A stretch of DNA of 22,532 nt, taken from positions 1-22,532 of the forward strand of contig CALAYC010000238.1 of NCBI GenBank assembly GCA_937894935.1, in the 5' to 3' direction. The stretch's first letter is position 1; each line of letters begins with the position of its first letter. Shown in pieces: positions 16,339 to 22,532 of the stretch. The position numbers and the translations under genes are program-made. Below the pieces are notes generated by a model that was given only the letters and a program-made list of their open reading frames with translations, did not search any database and was not told where the DNA came from. Source of the DNA: an uncultured Verrucomicrobiota bacterium (GTDB lineage: Bacteria > Verrucomicrobiota > Verrucomicrobiia > Limisphaerales > JADLHS01).

Positions 16339-17234
16339 AAGGCTCGAAATTGGCTCCGCGTAAAACTCACCGCCGCACCAAATCGCCTGCGGTGGAAAAA
16401 TTTCCCGTTCGCTCACGCAAACTCTCGCCAACAGAGCAGCGAAATCCGCGTTCGATGAATCTCGATCGGCTGCCGGTTGCGGCGGCGGTTGAGTTGATGT
16501 TGAGCGAGGAAGCGAAAGTCACGCAGGCGTTGTTGCAGAAGAAGGCGGTGCTGACGCGCGCGGTGAATCTCGTTGCGCGCGCATTCAAACGCGGCGGTCG
16601 GTTGTTCTATGTCGGCGCGGGAACGAGTGGTCGGCTTGGCGTGTTGGACGCCAGCGAATGTCCTCCAACGTTTCGCGTTCCGCCGCCGATGGTACAGGGG
16701 ATTATTGCGGGCGGAGAAGTGGCGTTGCGGCGAGCGGTGGAAGGCGCGGAAGACGATTTTGCTGCCGGAGCAAAGGAAATTCTTCAGCGTCGCATCAACA
16801 GCAAAGACGTTGTGGTGGGAATTGCCGCCAGCGGCACGACTCGCTTTGTCTGGGGCGCATTAGCTCAAGCGAAGCGACGTAAAGCCGCTACGATACTGTT
16901 GTGCTTCAATCCGCATCTCAGCATTCCATCCGCAATGCGTCCGCAAGTTGTCATCGCGCCGGATCTCGGGCCGGAAGTGTTGACGGGTTCGACGCGATTG
17001 AAAGCCGGTACGGCGACAAAGCTCACGCTCAATATTCTGACAACACTCGCGATGGTGCGGATTGGTAAAGTCGCGAGCAATCTGATGGTGGACGTAAATC
17101 CGAGCAACGCGAAGTTACGCGCTCGCGCAGTGCGCATCGTGCGAGAATTAACCGGAACGGATGAAGCGACCGCGTTGCAAGCGTTGCAGCAGTCGCAATG
17201 GGTGATCAGGGCGGCGTGTCGCCGGTTACGGTAA
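16335..17234 (+). CDS. murQ: N-acetylmuramic acid 6-phosphate etherase
   Basis: Cytoplasmic SIS-domain enzyme cleaving the D-lactyl ether of MurNAc-6-phosphate to give GlcNAc-6-phosphate and lactate, a peptidoglycan-recycling step (EC 4.2.1.126). GTG 16335 overlaps the stop of the previous gene; this gives 299 aa. Family hallmarks are TEQRNPRSMNLD, YVGAGTSGRLGVLDASECPP with E108, AVEGAEDD with E139, GIAASGTT, and GSTRLKAGTATKLTLNILTT followed by NLMVDV. Two oddities: a basic N-terminal extension of about 28 residues (SKLAPRKTHRRTKSP) before the conserved start, and a C-terminus about 24 residues shorter than E. coli MurQ. A later start (for example at 16455) would remove conserved residues. 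The 3' end overlaps a - strand gene by 29 nt. Confidence 0.93.
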   Translation: MKGSKLAPRKTHRRTKSPAVEKFPVRSRKLSPTEQRNPRSMNLDRLPVAAAVELMLSEEAKVTQALLQKKAVLTRAVNLVARAFKRGGRLFYVGAGTSGRLGVLDASECPPTFRVPPPMVQGIIAGGEVALRRAVEGAEDDFAAGAKEILQRRINSKDVVVGIAASGTTRFVWGALAQAKRRKAATILLCFNPHLSIPSAMRPQVVIAPDLGPEVLTGSTRLKAGTATKLTLNILTTLAMVRIGKVASNLMVDVNPSNAKLRARAVRIVRELTGTDEATALQALQQSQWVIRAACRRLR

Positions 17235-17850
17235 GACCGACGAGCTTGCCGACGAATTGTTCCGCGGCGGGGAAGCGACCGAGGAAATATTGCCACGTAA
17301 TCAGTCGCCACAATCCGAACATTACCACCAGTGTGAGACTGGTCATCACGTAAAGGCCGAAAGCATGTGGCGGATCGGGCTTCAGCAAGCAGGGTAATCC
17401 CATGTAAAGCACGCCGATCGTGAGGACGATGCCAATGGCCCACGGCACCCACGCGTTCAATCCCCCGATCAAATCGCCGAGTCGCAAAGTCAGCAAAGGC
17501 GCCATGCCGTAGGCGATGGCGGTGAATGCCTGGCGAAACATGGTGCGACGATGAAATGTTGCGGCGTAGGTTTGCGCTGCGTAAGCCCCGAGAAAGGCGA
17601 GCCCGACGAAGATCAGACTTTGAACAATTTCAACGACGATAACTTCTTTGACGTCGTATTTTTTGGTGTACGACATCTCGCCTTGATGAACTCGTCCCCA
17701 TTCCACCAGTCCGTATCCTTCGGCGATGGAAGTCAGTAGAATCAACGGGAGGAGATGCAACCACAGCACATAAGCGATGCTCCGATTGGCGGCCTCAATA
17801 GCTCCCCAGGTTTGCACCGGCCTGAAAATCAACAACAGCGCTTTAATCAT
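17206..17850 (-). CDS. Yip1/DUF1282-like integral membrane protein
   Basis: A 214-aa polytopic membrane protein with about five hydrophobic segments (near residues 28-45, 72-95, 105-125, 132-150, 165-185). The organisation and the phrases LIFRPVQTWGAIEAAN at the N-terminus and GVLYMGLPCLLKPDPPHAFG match Yip1-domain proteins in bacteria, whose function is not established. The start is ATG 17850, embedded in the palindrome ATGGCCGGCCAT (17849-17860). The last 29 bases overlap murQ antisense, and the gene is divergent from the DNA glycosylase (87-nt gap). Confidence 0.85.
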   Translation of the reverse strand: MIKALLLIFRPVQTWGAIEAANRSIAYVLWLHLLPLILLTSIAEGYGLVEWGRVHQGEMSYTKKYDVKEVIVVEIVQSLIFVGLAFLGAYAAQTYAATFHRRTMFRQAFTAIAYGMAPLLTLRLGDLIGGLNAWVPWAIGIVLTIGVLYMGLPCLLKPDPPHAFGLYVMTSLTLVVMFGLWRLITWQYFLGRFPAAEQFVGKLVGLTVTGDTPP

Positions 17851-17937
17851 GGCCGGCCATTCTTACCGAGACAGTTACGGCTGACAAATTGAAATTGCGG
17901 CTTCGTTCTGGTCAGTTCAGCCGTCGCCCGGCAGGAT

Positions 17938-18873
17938 ATGGTGGACAGTGACCTCATGGACTGCGATTTACAAATAGCGAGCGCGGGGAACGAAATCCTC
18001 CTGCCGACGCGAGATTATGACCTGGACGCAACGTTTTCGTCCGGACAAGTCTTCGGCTGGCAGCGAACTGAGGACGGGAGATGGCATGGCGTCATGCGTG
18101 GTCATTATCTGGAACTCCGGTCGGTTTCCAATGGCATTCTCGCGCGCAGTCATCGCGCGACGAACGACTGGAGTTGGTTGCGCGAATTTCTCCAGTGCGA
18201 TGTAAATCTTGCCGATGTGCTCGCGAGTTTTCCGGCAACGGACGTGCATTTGCAAACCGCCGTGAATCGTTGTCGCGGCCTGCGTTTGCTGCGGCAGGAC
18301 CCGTGGGAATGCCTTGCCGGCTTCATTCTTTCGTCCACCAAACAGATTGTGCAAATCCAGCAGATCGTTCGCTTGTTGTGTGAACGTTATGGTGCGGCGA
18401 TCCGCACCGGAAATGGCGTTTTTTGCCACGCCTTTCCGACAGCAGCAGAACTGGCGACGGTCAGCGAAGCGGATTTGCGTACTTGCAAAATGGGGTTTCG
18501 CGCGCCGTATCTGCTCGCAGCAGCCCGGCGTGTGGCTGCTGGTGAAATCCATCTCGCTGCCATCCAACAACTGGAACTCGACGCAGCGCGCGAGGAATTG
18601 CTGCGATTCGATGGCGTCGGGACGAAGATTGCCGATTGTGTTTTGCTTTTCGCTTACGGATTTCCGCAGGCATTTCCGGTGGACGTCTGGGTGCGACGTG
18701 TGTTGACGGATTACTATTTTCGCGGTCGGCGTGTGAAGGAGGAACGCTTGCGTCGCTTTATCACTGAACACTTCGGGCCGCATGCCGGTTACGCGCAACA
18801 ATATCTCTTTCATTACATCCGTACCGTGGCCGCAAAAGAATCGGTCGCAACCCGAAGCAGAATACGAGCATGA
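17938..18873 (+). CDS. OGG1-like 8-oxoguanine DNA glycosylase/AP lyase
   Basis: Base-excision repair enzyme of the HhH-GPD superfamily, 311 aa. An N-terminal OGG_N-type domain occupies about 20-115 (LDATFSSGQVFGWQR is the usual family signature). The helix-hairpin-helix is at about 219-235 (LLRFDGVGTKIADCVLLFAY), with the Schiff-base lysine K230 and the catalytic aspartate D249 (AFPVDVWVRRV). The spacing matches human OGG1 K249/D268. The C-terminus has HFGPHAGYAQQYLFHYIR, also family-typical. ATG 17938 is used; ATG 17956 is a possible later start. The stop codon overlaps the next gene's start as ATGA, so the glycosylase and the ComB-type phosphatase are translationally coupled. Confidence 0.93.
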   Translation: MVDSDLMDCDLQIASAGNEILLPTRDYDLDATFSSGQVFGWQRTEDGRWHGVMRGHYLELRSVSNGILARSHRATNDWSWLREFLQCDVNLADVLASFPATDVHLQTAVNRCRGLRLLRQDPWECLAGFILSSTKQIVQIQQIVRLLCERYGAAIRTGNGVFCHAFPTAAELATVSEADLRTCKMGFRAPYLLAAARRVAAGEIHLAAIQQLELDAAREELLRFDGVGTKIADCVLLFAYGFPQAFPVDVWVRRVLTDYYFRGRRVKEERLRRFITEHFGPHAGYAQQYLFHYIRTVAAKESVATRSRIRA

Positions 18874-19628
18874 ACGTTGAAGTCGTTTTAACTCCGGCAG
18901 ATTATCGCGCCCGCAAACCTGAGCAATGGACCGGACGCACGTGTGTGATTTTCGATGTGTTACGTGCCACAAGTGTGATGGTGACTGGACTCGCCAGTGG
19001 CGCGGCAGGATTTTTGCCGGTGAGTGAAATTGCCGAAGCGGTAGCACAACGAGCCCGGTATCCTGAAGCGTTGCTGGCTGGAGAGCGCAATGGATTACGC
19101 ATTACGGCGGCGCAGAGCGGGGGGGCTGAATTCGATCTGGGCAATTCGCCGCGGGAATACACGTCGGCGTGCGTCGCCGGACGACTGATTGTTTCTACGA
19201 CGACCAACGGAACGCGCGCGTTGCGTGCTTGCGCCGGAGCAGAGACTGTGGCCGTCGCTGGATTTATGAACCTGGCGGCAACCGCTCGATGGCTTGTAAA
19301 TCAAAACGCGAAGCAAGTAGCGCTGGTTTGCGCGGGAACAGGAGAAGCTGCGGCGATTGAAGATGTGCTGGCGGCCGGTGCGTTGTGCGAGCAATTGCAA
19401 AATCGAATCGCAACGGTGGAGCTTGATGACGCGGCGCAGTTGGCGAGGCGGAGTTGGTTGAACGCCAAGGAAAATCTGATGGACGCCATCCGGATTGGAG
19501 AGAACGGAAAGCGATTATTGGCAAATTCCGAACTTTGCGCGGATGTCGAAATTTGTCTGCGGCGCGACGTTTATGATTTTGTCGCGTTACTTGATTCCGA
19601 AGGCATCGTGCGTCGTGTGATAAAATAA
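18870..19628 (+). CDS. comB: ComB-type 2-phosphosulfolactate phosphatase family protein
   Basis: A 252-aa cytoplasmic protein of the ComB family, named for the Mg2+-dependent hydrolysis of (R)-2-phospho-3-sulfolactate in coenzyme M synthesis (EC 3.1.3.71). Signatures visible: CVIFDVLRATSVMVTGL near residues 25-41, LAGERNGL, FDLGNSPREYT (around 88-98), IVSTTTNGTRAL (106-117) and VCAGTGEAAAIEDVLAAG. Its ATG overlaps the stop of the glycosylase gene. No ComA (phosphosulfolactate synthase) or ComC homologue is in the window, and such bacteria are not expected to make coenzyme M. The true substrate may be another phosphorylated acid; the name rests on family membership alone. Confidence 0.88.
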   Translation: MNVEVVLTPADYRARKPEQWTGRTCVIFDVLRATSVMVTGLASGAAGFLPVSEIAEAVAQRARYPEALLAGERNGLRITAAQSGGAEFDLGNSPREYTSACVAGRLIVSTTTNGTRALRACAGAETVAVAGFMNLAATARWLVNQNAKQVALVCAGTGEAAAIEDVLAAGALCEQLQNRIATVELDDAAQLARRSWLNAKENLMDAIRIGENGKRLLANSELCADVEICLRRDVYDFVALLDSEGIVRRVIK

Positions 19629-19651
19629 AACGCCGCTGAAAATCAGCGGCG
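19621..19651 (-). terminator. Intrinsic terminator of lepB
   Basis: A perfect 9-bp stem, CGCCGCTGA (19631-19639) and TCAGCGGCG (19643-19651), with a 3-nt loop, is followed on the - strand by TTTTATTTTA. It lies 35 nt past the lepB stop codon (19687). It starts immediately after the convergent comB gene, but the + side has no T tract, so it acts chiefly on lepB transcripts. Confidence 0.85.
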
Positions 19652-19686
19652 AAGAAGTCGAGCTACGCGTTTTGGAGGTGACGCGC

Positions 19687-20274
19687 TTACCGGGCAATCA
19701 GGCCAAGAATATTTTCGCGCGGCACTGTTCCGTAAACGCGGCTATCGGCGCTGTTGTTGCGATTGTCCCCGAGCACGAAGTATTGGTTTACGCCACAGAC
19801 CCACATTTGTTCCTCATGCCGCGGCGCGGGATAAGTCGGAGTTTCTTTCGGCAAATACGGTTCGTTGAGTTCCTTGCCGTTGACGAACAGATGACCGTTT
19901 TTGATGTGCACCAGATCGCCTTCCTTCGCGATGATGCGTTTGACGGCGTAACAATTATCAGAAGGATCCCGAAGCACGACGATGTCCTGCGGTCGCGGAT
20001 CGCGGATTCGGTAAACAAGGCGATTTAACACGTAGCGTTCGGAGTCGTGCAGAGTCGGCGACATGCTGGCACCGACGATTTGCACCGATTGGAACATGAA
20101 CCGGCTGGTAAAGTGATAAACACCGACCGCGATGCCAGCCAGCAAGACCAGGAGGACAAGATTTTTCGAAAGCGAACCCTTAGGCGACACTGGCCGTTGT
20201 GGCGGAGTGTCGGACGCAGGGCGGAGCGATGGCACACTGGCCATTTCAAGCTCTCGAATCAGGGATCCTTCCAT
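19687..20274 (-). CDS. lepB: Signal peptidase I
   Basis: Membrane serine protease (S26 family) that removes Sec and Tat signal peptides from exported proteins, 195 aa. There is one membrane segment at about 38-55 after a Pro-rich cytosolic N-terminus. The nucleophile is S70 (VGASMSPTLHDSERY), the general base is K112 (YAVKRIIAKEGD), and the conserved box E GDNRNNSADSR is at 169-179. ATG 20274 is used; ATG 20244 is also possible. It is a short, single-anchor type like Gram-positive and cyanobacterial forms rather than the larger E. coli LepB. It is preceded by a 230-nt leader region and ended by a clear terminator. Confidence 0.96.
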   Translation of the reverse strand: MEGSLIRELEMASVPSLRPASDTPPQRPVSPKGSLSKNLVLLVLLAGIAVGVYHFTSRFMFQSVQIVGASMSPTLHDSERYVLNRLVYRIRDPRPQDIVVLRDPSDNCYAVKRIIAKEGDLVHIKNGHLFVNGKELNEPYLPKETPTYPAPRHEEQMWVCGVNQYFVLGDNRNNSADSRVYGTVPRENILGLIAR

Positions 20275-20504
20275 AACTAACTTGGTTTCCGTTACAGAAT
20301 ATCTTCTAACGATTCGCTACCCGCTACCGCAATCTGAGTCATTACGTAATCCCCGGTGGGGAAATTACGGAAACCAAAATCAGCTCCACCGAATTCGGCA
20401 AAAAATTTAATGAATTCGCATAATTTGCGTCCCTGAATCCTCCTCGAATCTGTCCCCCGAAAAACGTTTGCTGACAGAGCTTTTTGTATTTCCGCTCAAT
20501 CCGT
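20275..20504. other. Structured 230-nt spacer between metG and lepB
   Basis: No ORF is convincing here. The spacer contains an 11-bp perfect inverted repeat TTGGTTTCCGT (20282-20292) / ACGGAAACCAA (20367-20377) with a 74-nt spacer. Nested on the distal side is a hairpin, GTAATCCCC (20347-20355) against GGGG-AA-ATTAC (20358-20368), next to the palindrome ATTACGTAAT (20341-20350). As RNA on the - strand this would be a folded leader ending just before the lepB start. There is no T tract that would make it a terminator for metG. Confidence 0.45.
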
Positions 20505-22064
20505 TCAAACGTCTTTGCGTGGGAACAATGGCACGGGATCGCCCGCCACATGCCCCGGGGCAAGTCCCCCCCATGTCGCCGCGGAAAATTTGTCCGGCGT
20601 GTCGGTAAGATTGAGTTGTGCGAAAATTTTCGTCGCGGTTTGCGGAATGAACGGCCAAAGCAGGACGGCGAGCACGCGACACGTCTCAGCCAGATTGTAG
20701 AGCACTTCGTCGAGCCGCTTGGCTTGAGCCGGGTCTTTCGCGAGTTTGAATGGCGCCGTTTGATCCACGTATTGATTGGCGCGATTCACTAACGCCCAGA
20801 TCGCGAGTAACGCATCCTGCAACTCATTCGCTTCGAGCAGGCGACGCGTTTCTGCGACCGCTTTCGCGGTGTCCGCGGCCAGTTCATCGTGACGCGCCGG
20901 CACAACGCTGTTGCGATAACGCTTCAACATCGAGAGCGAACGATTCACCAGATTGCCGAGACCGTTGGCGAGTTCCGCCTGATAACGCGATTTGAAACCG
21001 GCGTCCGTCCAATTGCCGTCCGGACCGATCGCGAGTTCGCGAACGACATAAAATCTGAATGCGTCCACGCCCCATTCGTTGATGACGGCAACCGGATCAA
21101 CCACGTTGCCGGTCGTTTTGCTCATCTTCGCTCCGTCCTTCTGCCACCAGCCGTGAACGAGAATCTGTTTTGGCAACGGCAGGCCCATCGCTTTGAGCAT
21201 GATCGGCCAGAAAACTGCATGGAACTTGAGAATGTCTTTGCCGATGACATGAACATCCGCTGGCCACAAGGTCAGTTTTGAGTCTGAAGTCTTGGGATTG
21301 CAGTCCGGCGCGGCAGCGAGAACTGCCGGATCGCCATGCGCAGCCGGAACGCTGATGTAATTCACCAACGCGTCGAACCAGACATACGTCACGTAATTTT
21401 TATCGAAGGGCAGGGGAATGCCCCAATTCAAGCGCGCGGCCGGTCGCGAAATGCACAGGTCTTCAAGCGTATTGTTTTTGAGAAAACCCAGCACTTCGTT
21501 GCGCCGATAATCCGGCTGCACGAATGACGGATTGGCTTCGATGTAATCAATCAACCACTGTTGCTGCGCTTGCAGCTTGAACCAGTAATTCGTCTCTTCC
21601 AGTTCGATTACCTCGCCGTAAGCAGGATCGAACGTGCCATCCGGGCGTCGATCTTTTTCCGTGAGGAACGTTTCTTCTTTGGGCGAGTAAAAACCTTTGT
21701 ACGTGGCGGTGTAAAATTCTCCCGCTGCGTGCAGTTTGGCGAGAATTGCCTGAACGAATTCCTTGTGACGCGCCTGGGTGGTGCGAATGAAATCGTTGTT
21801 GGTCAGGTCCAGTTTTGCGGCGAACGCCTGCCAATCGGCGGCCAACGCATCGCAATACGCCTGCGGCGTTTGCCCGTTTGCCACCGCTGCCTGCTGGACC
21901 TTTTGGCCGTGTTCATCGAGGCCGGTGAGAAAGAAAACGTCCTGCCCGAGGCTGCGACGCGCGCGCGCTATGACATCGGTAATCACCTTTTCGTAAGCGT
22001 GACCGAGGTGCGGCTGGCCGTTGACGTAATCAATCGCAGTAGTGATGTAAAACGGTTTACTCAT
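20505..22064 (-). CDS. metG: Methionyl-tRNA synthetase, short zinc-less form
   Basis: Class I aminoacyl-tRNA synthetase charging tRNA-Met, 519 aa from ATG 22064 (MSKPFYITTAIDYVNGQPHL); the frame extends 25 codons upstream without family similarity. The HIGH-type motif is HLGH (19-22), GLDEHG is at 48-53, and the KMSKS loop is KMSKT (313-317, GAKMSKTTGN). The anticodon-binding alpha-helical domain fills about 370-519 (FRFYVVRELAIGPDGNWTDA onward). The connective domain at about 125-155 (YKGFYSPKEETFLTEKDRRP, then DGTFDPAYGEV) lacks the CxxC pairs that bind zinc in many bacterial enzymes. There is no C-terminal EMAP/tRBD tRNA-binding domain. An 8-bp inverted repeat sits directly upstream of the start codon. 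Confidence 0.97.
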   Translation of the reverse strand: MSKPFYITTAIDYVNGQPHLGHAYEKVITDVIARARRSLGQDVFFLTGLDEHGQKVQQAAVANGQTPQAYCDALAADWQAFAAKLDLTNNDFIRTTQARHKEFVQAILAKLHAAGEFYTATYKGFYSPKEETFLTEKDRRPDGTFDPAYGEVIELEETNYWFKLQAQQQWLIDYIEANPSFVQPDYRRNEVLGFLKNNTLEDLCISRPAARLNWGIPLPFDKNYVTYVWFDALVNYISVPAAHGDPAVLAAAPDCNPKTSDSKLTLWPADVHVIGKDILKFHAVFWPIMLKAMGLPLPKQILVHGWWQKDGAKMSKTTGNVVDPVAVINEWGVDAFRFYVVRELAIGPDGNWTDAGFKSRYQAELANGLGNLVNRSLSMLKRYRNSVVPARHDELAADTAKAVAETRRLLEANELQDALLAIWALVNRANQYVDQTAPFKLAKDPAQAKRLDEVLYNLAETCRVLAVLLWPFIPQTATKIFAQLNLTDTPDKFSAATWGGLAPGHVAGDPVPLFPRKDV

Positions 22065-22065
22065 C

Positions 22066-22082
22066 CCCGCACAGTGTGCGGG
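22066..22082 (-). promoter_or_regulatory. metG: Inverted repeat over the metG translation initiation region
   Basis: CCCGCACA (22066-22073) and TGTGCGGG (22075-22082) are perfect complements around one base. Only one base (22065) separates this dyad from the metG ATG. In DNA it could be an operator. In RNA it would need a larger loop but would pair over the place where the ribosome binds; its 3' arm, GCGGGG, is the only Shine-Dalgarno-like sequence there. Confidence 0.45.
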
Positions 22083-22173
22083 AGGATTGAGAGCTTGGCA
22101 ATGATGCGAACGCTGTGAGAGGCGAATCAAACCACACACCTGACTCCTCGCAGTTGATGCCTGAAACTCGCTA

Positions 22174-22207
22174 AAGCGCTTGCTTAACGCGTATACATCT
22201 TTACGAT
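22174..22207 (+). promoter_or_regulatory. Candidate promoter with palindrome upstream of the helicase gene
   Basis: TTGCTT (22180-22185) and TACGAT (22202-22207) lie 16 bases apart in an AT-richer stretch, with TATACA (22192-22197) as an alternative -10. The palindrome AAGCGCTT (22174-22181), whose core resembles LacI/GalR-type operators, overlaps the -35 box. Evidence is weak and depends on consensus matching only. Confidence 0.25.
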
Positions 22208-22240
22208 TAAAATAAATCAGCAGGGCGAGGGACTACGAGT

Positions 22241-22532
22241 TTGAACCTGACGGACTATCACGCTAAGTATTTTGCTTACGAGTTAACCAAACGCTGCCCG
22301 TCAGACAGCGTTGAAAAACTCACTAGCGCTGTGGCAGGTGCCCAAGTGGAGTTGAATCCGCATCAAGTGGACGCCGCCTTGTTTGCTTTCAATTCTCCGC
22401 TCTCAAAAGGCGCGCTGTTGGCAGATGAAGTCGGATTGGGAAAGACCATCGAAGCGGGGCTCGTGTTGTCCCAGCGTTGGGCCGAACGCAAGCGCCGCAT
22501 TCTCGTCATTGTCCCATCCAACCTGCGAAAGC
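22241..22532 (+). CDS. SNF2/DEAD-like helicase, N-terminal fragment (defence-associated type)
   Basis: The first 97 residues of an ATPase that continues beyond the window. The start is TTG 22241 (MNLTDYHAKYFAYELTKRC), supported by GAGGGA at 22227-22232, eight bases upstream; no ATG is available. Motifs in order are a Q-like LNPHQVDA (38-45), motif I/Walker A ADEVGLGKTIEAG (61-73) and motif Ia ILVIVPSNL (87-95), the pattern of SNF2-family translocases. From memory, very similar N-termini belong to helicases encoded with DUF4391 proteins and type III-like methyltransferase/nuclease subunits in bacterial defence loci; this cannot be confirmed since the neighbours lie outside. It is divergent from metG. 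Confidence 0.9.
   Translation, partial: MNLTDYHAKYFAYELTKRCPSDSVEKLTSAVAGAQVELNPHQVDAALFAFNSPLSKGALLADEVGLGKTIEAGLVLSQRWAERKRRILVIVPSNLRK

Noticed and set aside
15601..16431. 276-codon open frame on - strand
   Set aside because: Antisense to the Gfo/Idh/MocA gene and the murQ start, which are strongly supported.
17206..17400. Possible frameshift restoring the missing C-terminus of MurQ
   Set aside because: The other two + strand frames after 17234 do not resemble the MurQ C-terminus, and the antisense Yip1-like gene is intact there.
17849..17860. Palindrome ATGGCCGGCCAT at the start of the Yip1-like gene as an operator
   Set aside because: It overlaps the start codon and a 12-bp GC-rich palindrome is plausible by chance in this genome; no second copy was noticed.
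17968..19047. 359-codon open frame on - strand
   Set aside because: Antisense to the DNA glycosylase and the start of comB, both with clear catalytic motifs; rich in His/Arg/Cys without domain signatures.
1..22532. CRISPR arrays, insertion sequences, integrases or attachment sites
   Set aside because: No regularly spaced repeats, transposase/integrase motifs or flanking duplications were seen on reading the window.

Overview
The window looks like a chromosomal segment of a Verrucomicrobiota bacterium, probably of the Limisphaerales/Pedosphaera type. This is an inference from three things: two secreted proteins ending in the 'trait-like' C-terminal module common in that phylum (positions 782-1684 and 6157-8265); a giant periplasmic beta-propeller histidine kinase; and a Tat-targeted Gfo/Idh/MocA lipoprotein. 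Ribosome binding sites are mostly weak, with a few clear exceptions. No rRNA, tRNA, transposase, integrase or CRISPR array was seen.

Layout. At the left edge is the 3' end of a large ORF, followed by a secreted 300-aa protein and a membrane-anchored MORN-repeat protein, all on + (2-2316). Next come two CPA2 (Kef/YbaL-type) cation/proton antiporters facing each other tail to tail. One has a C-terminal NAD-binding RCK domain (2461-4137, +) and the other a C-terminal cyclic-nucleotide-binding-type domain (4211-5965, -). A 702-aa secreted protein (6157-8265, -) with a strong intrinsic terminator lies divergent from a 1000-aa sensor kinase with 14 propeller repeats and its NarL-type response regulator (8477-12182, +). 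A small Pro/His-rich secreted protein (12337-12630, -) follows.

The region 12795-17234 holds carbohydrate metabolism: kduI and kduD (unsaturated uronate catabolism), a VOC-family protein on the opposite strand, then a Tat-lipoprotein oxidoreductase whose stop overlaps the start of murQ (MurNAc-6-phosphate etherase). A Yip1-like membrane protein overlaps the murQ 3' end antisense. Divergent from it is a coupled pair: an OGG1-like 8-oxoguanine glycosylase and a ComB-type 2-phosphosulfolactate phosphatase.

The right part has lepB (signal peptidase I, with its own terminator) and metG (a short methionyl-tRNA synthetase with no zinc cysteines) on the - strand. Divergent from metG is the beginning of a SNF2-type helicase of the kind found with restriction/defence genes, cut off by the window edge.

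How they may work together: the propeller kinase/regulator, the secreted proteins and KduI/KduD would fit sensing and use of an extracellular uronate-containing polysaccharide, but no lyase or transporter is present in the window. MurQ points to amino-sugar or peptidoglycan recycling. The truncated helicase may mark the start of a defence island outside the window. No complete new system can be demonstrated from what is visible.
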